From Lithospermum erythrorhizon (Eukaryota > Streptophyta > Magnoliopsida > Boraginales > Boraginaceae), in the NCBI GenBank assembly GCA_019722365.1, contig JADFUC010001895.1:930001-994000 (forward strand): a stretch of 64,000 bases of DNA, given 5' to 3'. This document shows positions 23,492 to 36,359 of this stretch, piece by piece; positions within the stretch are counted from its first letter, which is position 1, and each line of letters opens with the position of its first letter. The notes beneath the pieces are model-generated. The model was not told the origin of the DNA. It saw only the letters and a program-made list of their open reading frames with translations, and searched no databases. Both the position numbers and the translations under genes were made by a program.

Positions 23492-26400
23492 ATGTTGAGG
23501 TTAAAGGCATATAGGCCTACAAATGATAAGATCGTGAAGATTCATATGCACCCCACTCATCCTTGGCTCGTTACTGCTGATGCTTCCGATCACGTTTCCG
23601 TTTGGAATTGGGAACATCGTCAGGTTTCAATTCATTTTTATTTATTTGCTCATTTTTTAAGTTTATGCTGATTTCAATTGATATTTAATTTTGATTTTGT
23701 ATTTATTTTTTTACTTTTGCTTTTTTAGGTGATTTATGAGTTGAAAGCAGGTGGGGTAGATGAGAGACGATTGGTTGGAGCTAAATTGGAGAAGCTTGCT
23801 GAGGGTGAATTAGGTATCGATGCTTCCAACATTTTCATTATTATTTATTTTGCAGTTATGGATATTTTTTGGAATTGTTTGAATTTAAAGTAGTTAAAAG
23901 GTGTCGAGCATAGTGATGGTTTAGCTTAGTTTTTGTGTTTGAATTTATTCAAGGAATGTTAGCTGCTTGTTCTAGTATGCGTAGATTTATATCTTTTACA
24001 ATATATATCCTTATGCTGTGCTGATAGTAGTGAGTAAAGCTGATCCGGTGTTATGTGTTGATACTCTTAAGGGACTACTGAATTTCTTTGCAATCCATTT
24101 TTTCTGGATGATTCTATACAATTCTCTAGGTGAATTTGGTTAGCGTGCACCAATCGTTGTAAATTGCTCTAACACGAAAGAGTGAGAGCAGAAGTATAAG
24201 GAAAGTGGGAAGGATAGTCGATTCTCTTATACATCATATTCATCTAGCTGCCTCCAAATCTGGTATAATCAGCTGAAGATTTTGACATCTTTAAGGAGAA
24301 TGAATTATGCATACTTTTATTTGGAGATGTTGCTTTTTTTTTTTCTGTAAACAAAGTTGATAACCATGTCTTATGCTTATTGAATTACACCTTCCTTTCT
24401 TATTCTAGATTCTAGGGGAAAGCCAACAGAAGCTATACGAGGAGGGAGGTAATGATCGTTCTTTAAAAAACTATGTAACTCCTTTTGCTTCTGAAGTCAA
24501 GCCTGATCATGCAATTGTGGTGCGTGTTTTAGTGTTAAGCAGGTTAGCTTTTACGATGATGATGTCCGCTTTTGGCAACTTTGGCGTAACCGATTTGCTG
24601 CTGCGGAGGCTCCTTCAGCTGTCAACAATGCAACTTTTAGCACACCTGCACCAGTCACAAAAGGTCGTCATTTTCTTGTCATATGTTGTGAGAACAAAGC
24701 CATATTCTTAGACTTGGTGACCATGAGGGGCCGTGATGTGCCAAAGTCGGAACTTGATAATAGATCACTTATCTGGCAAGTCTCTGCTCTAGCTTTTATT
24801 TGCTGTGATAGTCATATCTTTGGAATTTGTAGATCCATGTTATTTGCATACAATATACAAGGCATTCATTTAGAAAACTGGAATTTATTCGATTTGCAAC
24901 AGAACTAAGATCTATTTTTGTTGTCCTATTCAGTGACCAATTACAATATTGTGCCTCTTTTTAGTTTTTGCGTAAATTTGTTACTCATATATGATTTATA
25001 CCATACACATTTTCCCATCAATGCATTATGTCATTCTTCTTAGACTATCCAAATTCATGATGTTGGAGAACGTAGTAGAATACTTAATACCTGCCCCATT
25101 TAGTTGGTTGAATTTTGAGTTTCTTCCTAAGTTTGTTCAGCTTATGCGTCGTATCTTAGAAGTTCATAGTTACATGATTACTTGCCTCTGCTAAACAACT
25201 TTCGTATCTTGCAGTATGGAGTTTCTTGCTAGGTCATCTGTTGGAGATGGTCCTCTTGTGGCTTTTGGTGGTTCTGATGGTGTCATCAGAGTTCTTTCAA
25301 TGTTAACTTGGAAGGTCTCTTCTTTCTTTACCTTTAATGCTGATTTATCAGTCAAAAGTCAGAACGTGAAGGTGATGACTGATGGTATTCGCTTCTCCCA
25401 TTACAGCTTGCTCGTAGGTATACTGGAGGTCATAAGGGTTCTATTTCTTGTTTGATGACCTTCATGGCTGCCTCCGGTGAGGTAATGTTTTCTTTGTATA
25501 TGCATTTTTTAGTTTTGAGTGGTAACCACCATTTGTTTTTCCTTGAATATCATGATCCTTAGTCTAAAGTACCAAATCCTTTTTATCAGACCGCAGAGCC
25601 TTAGATATGAAGGTTGATTTACCCATGAAACTACTGCCTGATTTACAAAAAGGTCACAGTATAGAGATCAGTTGATTATCACAGTTTGTCATGATCACTC
25701 TTTCTAGTCTGCTAATAGAATTGCAATATGATTCAGAGTTCAGACTCTGGGCATCAACCTTTGTTTTGGGATAGCAACTTATTGTTTTAACGTTGACTGG
25801 CATCACTGTCCCATTGCACAGAATACATTTAAATAGATACCTGAGTAATTCTGGTTGATTATAGTTGTAATTGAAAACAGGCACTTCTCGTTTCCGGCGG
25901 CAGTGATGGTTTGCTCATACTGTGGAGTGCTGATTATGGACATGATTCAAAAGAACTTGTGCCTAAGCTGAGCTTGAAGGTAGAAGCATATTTTCCTATT
26001 TTATCACCGTTACTTCTTTTCTCTGTGTTTTTCTAACACCTCATTTTGTTTGGAAAACTTAATTTCTTTATTATGAGAACAATTACAATTTCTTTATTAA
26101 TGTCTTTATAGAAAATTGATCAAATTGGACTTTCTAAGAGGAAAGTTGACTGTGTTAGCTTTCTTTTTATTGTTTGGATTTATCTTTAATTTTCATGAAC
26201 TTGTTGCTTTATGAGCCAATTAGTGATTAAATATCAGTTTAGAAAAGGTTTTTTTAGGCACTTTGTTATACTAGAATATAATGAATTTCCATTCAATATT
26301 AACTTTAATTATTATTTTAACACACACTGGTTCTTGCTGGGTTTAGGCTGATGTATTAATGATGGAAGTTGCTTTATATACCAGAATAATGTGTGTCACT

Positions 26401-29400
26401 TATAACCATTATTATCCCTCTCAGGAGATAAAAATGGCGTTTCTTTTTCCTTTTTTTTCCTGGTGTTGTCGATGATTCAGGATTCTGACTCTTCTCTAAT
26501 ATTATTATCAAGGCACATGATGGTGGTGTTACTGCGGTTGAACTTTCTAGAGTGAGTGGTTCAGCACCTCAACTGATCACAATAGGTGCAGATAAAACAT
26601 TAGCCATATGGGACACCATGACATTTAAGGTAATATACCATATCTTACTGAATGTACAGATTCTTCTGCTTTCTTATCTCTGAATATCTTTATTATGTGT
26701 AAATTTGAGAATAATCATGTAAATTATGAATTTCCATATTTTCATAGGAAATACGACGAATAAAGCCTGTTTCCAAATTGGCTTGCCACAGTGTTTCTTC
26801 ATGGTGCCATCCCCGGGCTCCCAACCTTGATATCTTGACATGTGTCAAGGATTCACACATTTGGTAGGAATACCATCAACACCCTCCTGCTTTTAACAGT
26901 TAACTAATGCATGTTCAAGGAATTTATTCATGGAATCAGACCAACTCATTCAGGGGAAAATCGAACTACAGATAATATGCAGATGCATATTGTTCTTCCT
27001 TAATGAGTGTGTTGATGAATTTTGCAGGGCGATTGAACACCCCACGTATTCTGCTCTGACAAGGCCATTGTGTGAACTTACATCCCTTGTCCCTCCCCAA
27101 ATGCTAGCATCACATAAGAAGCTTAGGGTACGGTAACCACTTTAGAGTTCTTTTTTTCCTGAAAAAATAATATTGATTGGCCTCATTGTGAACATGACTC
27201 CTTAGACATAACAATGAGGGTTGAAGTGAAGTTGTGTTTAAAATTTCTTTGATGTGTTCTTACTTGTTAGGGGTTCCTTTCAGTCATACTGTGAAAAAAG
27301 TTAATAAATGTAACTTTAACTTCTGGAAAGACCCAGATTCTGATAAATGTGGGAATAGGCTAGAAATCATACAATTATGCATCCGCTCTTAGTCAAATTT
27401 AAAAAGGCATGTGGAGTCCAGGATCTTATAATCTGGAGTTGTTATCTTTCATTGTATCAATGAACTAGTTATGATGAACTACAAATTGTACATCAGTTAT
27501 ATAACAATTAGTTTCATCCTATATTCCTATCGGATGTTTATATAATTCTTATTGACCTTAATGTTTGTTGTTGCTATATTAGGTGTATTCTATGGTTGCA
27601 CATTCTTTACAGCCACATCTTGTTGCTACGGGGACCAATGTTGGTGTCATTGTCTGTGAATTTGATCCTAAAGCTCTGCCACCAGTAGCTCCTCTACCAA
27701 CACCCCAAGGAATTCGTGAACATTCTGCTGTTTATGTAATTGATAGGGAACTAAAGTTGCTTCAGTTTCAATTGTCCAACCCTGCAAATCCAGCTCTAAA
27801 CGACGCGGGGAGGTTGAAAGGAGATACACCTGAACAACTTCAAGTTAAGCAAACTAAGAAGCACATTAGCACTCCAGTTCCACACGATTCATATTCAGTA
27901 CTTTCTGTAAGCAGTACTGGGAAGTAAGTAGTTTCATTTCTACTTCAATTATATTATTAATGTACAGTTTTAAAAATCAGGAACCAGCTTTATAGTTGAG
28001 GTGGTGACTAATGTACATTTTTCAAGTCAGGGGTTAGCTTTATATTTGAGGCAAATGTTCATGTTGATTTATTGGTCTCGAATCTTATGGAATACACACT
28101 ATATATAGTATTATAGTTTCATAACCCTGGTATATAGCTGACACATAATTTGCATCGTTGCAGATATGTTTCTGTGGTATGGCCCGACATTCCTTACTTC
28201 TCTATCTACAAGGTCAGTGATTGGTCAATTGTTGATTCAGGCAGTGCAAGGCAATTGGCTTGGGATACTTGTCGAGATAGATTTGCTATATTGGAAGCTG
28301 CACTACCTCCTAGAATGCCTATTATCCCTAAAGGCAGCTCTTCAAGGAAAGCAAAGGAAGCTGCTGCAGCTGCAGCACAAGCAGCAGCAGCTGCTGCCTC
28401 TGCTGCTTCATCAGCCAGTGTTCAAGTTCGTATTTTACTGGATGATGGAACATCGAATATATTAATGAGGTCAGTTGGCAGCCGCAGTGAACCGGTTATT
28501 GGTTTGCATGGGGGAGCATTACTTGGTGTTTCATATCGAACCTCGCGAAGGGTTAGTCCTGCTGGTGCTATGGCAATTTCAACAATGCCTTTGTCAGGAT
28601 TCGGGAGTAGTGGGTTATCTTCATTTAGCACTTTTGATGATGGATTCTCTTCTCAAAAGTCTTCGGCAGAAGCAGCTCCTCAAAACTTTCAATTGTATAG
28701 CTGGGAAACCTTTCAACCAGTGGGTGGTCTTCTTCCTCAGCCAGAATGGACAGCGTGGGACCAGACTGTTGAGTACTGTGCTTTTGCTTACCAGCAATAT
28801 ATAGTCATTTCTTCATTGCGGCCTCAATTTAGATACTTGGGAGATGTTGCAATTCCTTATGCTACAGGAGGTGTGTGGCAAAGAAGGCAGTTGTTTGTTG
28901 CTACACCAACTACCATTGAATGTGTGTTTGTGGATGCTGGGATTGCACCTGTCGATTTAGAGACCAAAAGAAGGAAAGAAGAGATGAAACTGAAAGAGGC
29001 TCAGTCAAGAGCTGTTGCTGAGCATGGTGAGTTAGCGTTGATAACAGTTGACAGTCAACAATCTTCTACACAAGAGAGGATAACATTGAGGCCCCCAATG
29101 CTTCAGGTTGTTCGTCTAGCTTCTTTTCAGCATGCTCCCTCAATTCCTCCTTTTTTGACTTTGCCAAAACAAACTAAAACTGATGGTGAAGATTCAGCTA
29201 TACCTAAGGAGATGGAGAGGGTAAATGAAGTTGCTGTTGGTGGCGGTGGAGTTGCAGTTGCGGTTACTCGTTTTCCTGCAGAGCAGAAACGCCCTGTTGG
29301 ACCGCTTGTTATTGTTGGTGTTAGAGAGGGTGTCCTGTGGTTGATTGACAGGTACATGTGTGCTCATGCCATCTCCCTTAGTCACCCTGGTATTCGCTGC

Positions 29401-31211
29401 CGATGCCTTGCTGCCTATGGTGATGCTGTTAGTGCTGTAAAATGGGCTACACGGCTTGCTAGAGAACATCACGATGATCTAGCACACTTCATGCTTGGAA
29501 TGGGATATGCTACTGAAGCTCTTCATTTGCCTGGAATATCTAAGAGCCTGGAGTTTGATTTGGCAATGCAGAGCAGTGATTTGAAAAGAGCGCTGCAGTG
29601 CCTTCTGACAATGAGTAATAGCAGGGATATTGGGCAAGAAACTGTTGGATTGAATTTAAATGACCTAATGAATCTAACAACTAAAAAGGAAGATGTTGTT
29701 GATGCTGTGCAAGGAGTAGTTAAATATGCTAAAGAGTTTATGGATCTTACAGATGCTGCTGATGCTACTGCACAAGCAGACATTGCTCGTGAAGCGTGTA
29801 AAAGGTTAGCAGCTGCAGCTTCAGTTAAAGGAGCACTACAAGGTCATGAAATAAGAGGACTGGCTCTGCGCCTGGCAAATCATGGGGAGCTAACACGGTT
29901 AAGCGTATGTGTCTAACCTAACTTTACCTAATTATTCTTTTCTTTCTATGATATGTTCATTTGCTCTGTTGATAAGGTGAATCGTGTAATTTAGTGGCTC
30001 GTGGTTAATTCTTTTGATATAAATTATTTACACGTGTTCAGCATTTTTTATATATACTTTTTATGTATAAATTATGCAGAATTTGGTGAACAATCTGATA
30101 TCGATTGGGTCAGGACGCGAAGCAGCTTTTGCTGCTGCTGTTTTGGGAGACAACGTACTTATGGAGAAAGCTTGGCAAGAAACAGGGATGCTCGCCGAGG
30201 CTGTTCTGCATGCTCATGTATAGTTCTTATTATTTTGTTCGACCGTCCTCATGAAACTTAATGTTTTTGAACTATTTCTCATCTCTCATTTTTTCTTTTC
30301 CCTCCCATGCTCATGGACGAACTTCACTGAGGAGCCTTGTTCAGGAGTGGAATAAAATGCTACAGAGGGAGATGGAGCACGCACCATCAGCAAAAACTGA
30401 TGCCACTGCTGCTTTTCTGGCTTCTCTCGAGGAGCCTCGGCTCACAAGTTTGGCAGATGCAGCTAAGAAGCCGCCTATCGAAATCCTGCCTCCAGGAATG
30501 GCATCTTTATATGGTCCCAATCCTGGCCAGAAGAAACCCGGCCCTACCCCTCAGGGATTGCTTCAGCAGCCTGGCAAACCAATGTTATTAGAAGGGGGGC
30601 CCATTTCTGGTAAACCAATGTTATTAGAAGGAGGGCCCATTTCTGGTAAACCAATTGGATCATCAACAGATACAGGGGCTCAACCTCCGACTGATAAAGG
30701 TGATGCACCAAGCTCAGAGTCTGGAGCCCCAACTACATCACAGCCTGGTGCTCCTACTACAACAGACTCTGGAGCTTCTCCGGGAGAAGGTGAAACGGTG
30801 CTGCCACCGGAATCAGGTACACCAGCACAGCCAGAATCAGGTTCTCCAGGACAAGCAGAATCAAATAGTCCAGCACAGGCAGAATCAGCTGCTTCAGCAC
30901 AGCCAGAATCGGGTACACCAACACAACCAGAATCAGGTGCACCAACTCAACTGGAATCAGGTGCACCAACTCAGGCAAGCTCCGGTGATTCAAGTGCTCT
31001 TCCGATTTCTGAAACAAATGAGAAAACTTCAGATGGTCTGGCGCCAAATTCATCAACATCATCTATCACGGATCTAACTGTTGCTGGAGGAAGTGAGCAG
31101 CCAGCAATGAAGTCATCCTCCACAGAGACCCCTTCTGAGACTTCCTCTCAGCAACATGAGAACAAGTCGTCGAATATACCCGCTGAGCAACTGATGATCG
31201 ACTTCTCCTAA
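23492..31211 (+). CDS. TWD40-2: TPLATE complex subunit TWD40-2 (endocytosis)
   Basis: This is the plant-specific WD40/alpha-solenoid subunit of the TPLATE adaptor complex for clathrin-mediated endocytosis (At5g24710 type). Exons: 23492-23623, 23729-23813, 24409-24448, 24533-24775, 25215-25314, 25407-25481, 25881-25979, 26513-26629, 26748-26863, 27028-27127, 27583-27923, 28164-29904, 30080-30217 and about 30309 or 30345 to 31211. The product is about 1,400 residues. WD40 repeats occupy the first third (HPTHPWLVTADASDHVSVWNW, LITIGADKTLAIWDTMTF). An Ala-rich segment follows (AKEAAAAAAQAAAAAASAAS), then a large solenoid in exon 12. The C-terminal tail is disordered, with repeats. Intron 4 has a GC donor (TG|GCAAGT at 24776). 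Intron 13 lacks an AG at its expected end. Otherwise phases agree, and the gene appears functional. Confidence 0.93.
30573..30655 (+). repeat. 36-bp coding tandem repeat in TWD40-2 tail
   Basis: Two full copies (30573-30608 and 30609-30644) plus a partial third encode GKPMLLEGGPIS twice. Further on (about 30780-30980) a looser repeat of the type ESGTPAQP/ESGAPTQ follows. Both lie in the low-complexity C-terminal tail. Confidence 0.85.
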
Positions 31212-33042
31212 GAATATGGCCTTTTGACCTCATTTATTGTAGACCAATCCACCGATAAATTCTTCATGTGGGACTGCTCTGCCCACTACTATTCAGGTAT
31301 TATGCAAAGGTCCCTTGAATTTTCACCATCGCATTTTGACACATCAATTCTTTCGATTTCTTAAAATTCTCTATGAGGGTTGCTTCTGTTGCTCTTTGTA
31401 GACTAGTTTGTTGTCATTTGTTTGTATCATTTGACTATTCATTTCCTTTTTTTTCTATGATTAAGAAATGAAATGGTTAGATGTATATAGGTAAAACAAA
31501 TAACCCCTAAGTCCCCGACCTCTTGATGAAACCACATATTGCTATTGCCTGATTATTTTCTACTAAATTTCATATTATTTTAGAAGTAATTCACGGTAAA
31601 ACAAATAACCCCCAAGTCCCCGACCTCTTACCTCGTTATAGTTGAATAGTTGACTATTGCAATTTGCAATCATGATATAGCATGTATCTTTCTATTTTTC
31701 AATGATGTATACATATCGACATATTCAACATGAGGACTGTTTATAATTTTGAAATATTTATGTTTTTTTGGTCAATGAAAGAATAACGTGTCGTACATGA
31801 TTACCAGGAACAAATCCTGACTGGTCGATTTATTCAGGTTGCCTAAGTAGAAAAATGGAGTTCGATTTATAAGGAGTAATATTAAGAGCTTGTTTGGCTA
31901 ATCTTTTTATTTGTTCGAAGTAGAAAAACCCATATCAATTTTCCATGTCTAGTTAGAAACTGATTTTATCTAATATTTGAAATCGGCTAATGAAACATGA
32001 TGCAAATAAAATATTGATTTGGGTATTTAAGTAGTTTGTCACTAAAATATTACTCCGTATTTTTTATGTGCTCTAATCAAACAATAAGGTTTCCAAACTT
32101 GACCATGCCTAAACCTATTTGTGTATAACTAACTCTTCAAAGAATATAAACATAAAAATTAACCTTGACTCCTAAGATGGTCATGCTAATACTAAAAAGA
32201 GGATTGCCTTAATTTAAAATGTGAAATGTCCTAAATGGATGGCGTTTCTCATTTCGACTTTTGTTAGTTATATCATATATGTGAACACTGAACACTTTTC
32301 TATGTTCCACGCGTAGTGTTGGAAGACTAGAAAATGTCTTAACAAAGCTTATGGAATATAAAGTGGAAGTGATGTAGGTCACAAATCTAAAGTAAACGCA
32401 CAATGCAACACGACCATATTAATGTTGAGTATAATTATGGATCAGTAAGCTTGGTCATTCAATTAATTAAGGCGAAACAATCTTTACATGACAATAAGCA
32501 AACCCAATCTACTTGTTCCCCAAATTCTATGGCCAGTGAATAAATGCATGTATTGGGGTAGTTGTCCTCACCCCTCACACGCCTATATATTATTTATCGC
32601 CTAAATCTAAAATTCATAATCAAAGTTTATAAAATTTGACAAAAAATAGTAAAATCAAACAATCTTTTTGGATCTGGAGTACCTTTCTCTTGAAGCATAA
32701 GCCAAAAACTTACACTAGGCCCTAGCCACACAAGTATAAGACCATCAACCATTGCAAAAAAACAAACAACACTCAAATCCAAAATACCAACTGAGTCCTT
32801 TTCCTATATCCCAAAATCACAGGAAAACATTTGAAAAACCATTCCCTTCTCTTTATTCCGCCAAATATAGCATTTAACCTTAACCCCTCAAAAACCCTGA
32901 CTTTATCAATGGCTGCTAATTTTCAGCTTCCAAACAAAGCATAACTAAATTCCTTAATTCCCTTCTGGGTTTTATTTATTACTCCCTTTGTCCCAAAAAG
33001 ATTGTCCAGTTTTGTAAGATACATATTCAACAAACTTCAGCT
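31212..33042. other. Intergenic, with a 35-bp direct repeat and a MITE end
   Basis: The TWD40-2 3' UTR comes first. A 35-base direct repeat (31490-31524 and 31595-31629, one mismatch) carries CAAATAACCCC(T/C)AAGTCCCCG. At 32979-33010 the phrase TTACTCCCTTTGTCCCAAAAA resembles a Stowaway MITE terminus, without a clear partner. The rest is AT-rich promoter for the next gene. Confidence 0.5.
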
Positions 33043-35144
33043 ATGCCTACTTATACAACAATTGCGTTAGAGAATCTTCTTGAACCAGATTCTTCTTCGG
33101 GTAATACTACGAAGGTGGTCGGAAAAAGATTTGATTTTGATGCAAATGATGTTAGAAAGTCCAATCATATTTACATAACTCCAGCGTTATATACTACTCC
33201 AGCATCGGATCCTATACCGGAAGTCTCGTTGGAGTATGCTTTGTCGCCGTATGTGGTGAACCATAAAAGGCGCGGTGCTGGAATTGGTGGGGTTGAAATT
33301 GAGGCTGTAGAGAAATTGGAAGGTGAAGAGTTGGAGGATATTGATTTTGTGGGGGCGGGAGTTGGAAATGAGATTTTTGAAGATAATTTTCTGGGGGTGG
33401 AAGTTGGAAATGAGGGAAGTTTTGGGGTGGAAAATGGGATTTCTGAATATTTGGAGCCTGTTGGTGGTTTGAAATTTGGAAATGAGAGTTTTGGGAGTGT
33501 GAATGGGGGAGGGAAGAGTATTAAGGGAGGGGAAAGTTACAGCTTTGTTTCGTCTCAAGGCGAGTTTTTTGACGCGATTGAAGGTAATACCCAGTAATTA
33601 AATTCAATTTAGTTGATGTTTTCGGGTTTTTTCAATCTTTTACCATTAATTTAATTGACGTTTGCGTTTTTGTGTCAATCTTTGATCATAAAAAGAATTG
33701 GCTTCATTCCAATGATAGTTATTACTGCGTTTGATAATTTGTGGAATTGTTGTGCATAGTTACTGTAAGTAATTTTCGTACTCCGTACTACTTTAAGCAA
33801 GAGCTGTATAAAATGTGGAACACCCTCAAAATTCTTTGTAGGGCACATATAATGTCTTGCTGTAGAAAATGGACAAATAAGTGGATTTTGAGGGGCTTAA
33901 GGTGGGATAATGGTAAGGTTGATAACTTTTTGTAGTGATGTTTGTCATGCAAGTATCATCACTGTTAAAGAACTTGTCCAAAAAAATACTCCGTACAAAA
34001 TTAAGATAGAAATGTTGCTTTGATATTGAAAGAATATCTTGCATTTTTTCGCATGTACAGTAATACCTTCTTTTTTTAATCCTTGCAATGCAGATTTTTC
34101 CTCTGATGGGTCTTCCTCGAGTGGTCAACTCCGTGTTCACTGTATTGAATCTGAAACCCGGGCGATGAGGCTCAGTCTGCTTGAGCAAATTGAAAGACGA
34201 AAGACTGCCGAGGATACACTCAAGCTGATGCAGAATCAATGGCGGCGGATTAGTAATCTTCTTGCTCATGTTGGGTTGACACTTCCTGCACTGCCAATTG
34301 CTGAGGATGAGTCATTACAGCTCACGCAGGAAGTCATTGTCACCAAGTTTGTTGCTGAAGCTCTGGGGAAGGAGGTAGCACGTGCTGAAGCTGAACTGGT
34401 TACACAGGCCATAATAGAATCCAAAGAGCAAGAAATCTCACGGTTGAGAGATAGGCTGCAATATTACGAGGCTGTTAACCTTGAAATGTCTCAAAGAAAT
34501 CAGGAGATTGTTGGTATGCTTCTTCTTCCCGAATAGTTCTGTTATATGCCTATCTTCTTTTGAGATTTTGTTATTCTAACAAGTTAGTTGTCTCCCTGAA
34601 AAAATATTGTTTGGAGATCCAACCTGCTAACTAGATGAGTGACATACTGACATTAGGAAACTATTGTGTCCGGGTATTGCAATACTTGATCCTTTTGTTT
34701 AAAATGTTACTCCGTAAAATATATGTTACAATTAGATACTGAAGTCCTTGGGGTTGAAATATAAAGTATAATTCTTTAAGAATCTAAAAATAGTAGTCAA
34801 TGAAGATATGTTCTCTAGTAATTTTTTAAATAGCAACCAACTGTTAGTGATTTAAATCTCACCTCCATATATATTTCTACAGGCATGTGCTTCAATTGCA
34901 ATAATTTATTTCAGGCATTTGTTTTCGTAGAACAAATAGTGTTATTTTAACTTTTGCAGAGGTTTCGAGGAGGCAAAGGCAGAAGAGACAGAGACAATGG
35001 AAATGGTTATGGAGTTGCATAGGATTATCTATTGCTATTGGGGCCACTGTTATTGCCACCTTGTCTCTGCCAACAGGTAAAGAACATCAATTGCCAAGCT
35101 CTGGCGAGGCAGCCGATGGTTCTACAAGCTCTGAAGCTGTGTAG
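33043..35144 (+). CDS. Tail-anchored coiled-coil protein, function unknown
   Basis: Three exons (33043-33583, 34094-34513 and 34960-35144) join in phase to give about 381 residues starting MPTYTTIALENLLEPDSSS. The N-terminal half is acidic and Gly-rich with loose repeats (GNEIFEDNFLGVEVGNEGSF). Residues about 195-320 are predicted coiled coil (LSLLEQIERRKTAEDTLKLM and KEQEISRLRDRLQYYEAVNL). A basic, Trp-containing patch (RRQRQKRQRQWKWLW) precedes a single C-terminal hydrophobic segment (CIGLSIAIGATVIATLSL) and a short hydrophilic tail. This is the layout of a C-terminally anchored membrane protein. I recognise it as a conserved plant type but know of no assigned function. No lesions are seen. 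Confidence 0.8.
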
Positions 35145-36359
35145 CTTATGCTGTTCGATTCAGCTGCTTCATGCTTCCTGATACTTCATTGGTATGGAGC
35201 GAATGAATACTTAGGGGTTTGGATGGATTCAACATAGGTTGATCCTTAAGCCTAGAGGCGATACAGTTTGCTCTAATAACAATACTTTAGGTTTGGTGTA
35301 TAAAATCTCACCAAGCAACTTTGCTGGTCCTCTTCGCAAAGTTTTGTAGTTCGTCATTTCAGGTGGCACTAATAGTTTAGTTGTTTCAATTGAGGAAGAA
35401 ATTCCTACCCGCCTAGCCAGCGGGATCAGCTTAAATCGATCACATTGTTCAATGTTTGTGTTGGTTTTGTTTTTGAGAATGTCCCCGTGGTTTTAACTAT
35501 GGATGAGGGAAGAGATCTTTTTATTTGGCATACACAATGATAGTTTAAGCTGGTAGAATTAAGTGGTAAACACCATATAAATAAGATGTATGCCAATACA
35601 CCAAAGCAGAGTTGATGCCATAAAACGCATAAATATGAAGATTGTTGTGTATTGAAGCGAACAATGATGATAATTCGATACTCGTCTTATTTGTTTATAG
35701 AGTTTCCCTCAGCATACTGGAGACATGCTAAGTTGTTCTTCAACACAATATCATAGTCGTTGATTGACGATGATGCCAAATATCCACATCAGGTTGTCTC
35801 TTGTTCTGAACATAACAATAACATCACAATAAACACTTGACTATAAATTATGTCATGTTCAGTTAAACTACTTGAGTAAAATCAAATTTACACAATATGA
35901 TTATAGTATGATACCATGGTGAGGGAGGGTATCTCTCATCCAATCTTCATCAACAATGTCTATTAGTGCTCCTAAGCTAATCTACATTTTATATTTCTAC
36001 GTCTCCAATGATGTCTTGGGCCTTGGCGCTTTGTGGAGTAGCGGACACCGGTCATAATACAGACCTACCCAACCCCGATGCACAATTTATCGAATTGATT
36101 TTAAGGTTGAGTGGCTGAGATTTTTTGCTTTCTCATCTAGCTAAAGAAGATATTCTGAAAACAAATAAGTGGTTGACATATTACTAACGAACATGATGAC
36201 CAATTTTCATTTGCATGAACTGCATTATATGTTAGCTTTGAGTAAAATTATGGCACATGATGATATATAAATTAATGTCTATGGTGAGCCTACAAGAATG
36301 ATTCCAAAAAACATTTAAGAAGTCCTATATTAAAGATTTTTAGAAATAAAAGGAGTTTT
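35145..36359. other. Intergenic, no gene seen
   Basis: The 3' flank of the coiled-coil gene is followed by AT-rich spacer. No conserved reading frame, repeat or RNA gene was recognised before the retroelement debris begins. Confidence 0.5.

Noticed and set aside
28166..28465. Leu/Gln-rich frame inside TWD40-2 exon 12
   Set aside because: Shadow frame of the poly-Ala segment encoded in the main frame.
30655..31077. Gln/His-rich 140-residue frame and its antisense Leu-rich partner at 30757-31062
   Set aside because: Both are alternate frames of the repetitive TWD40-2 C-terminal tail.
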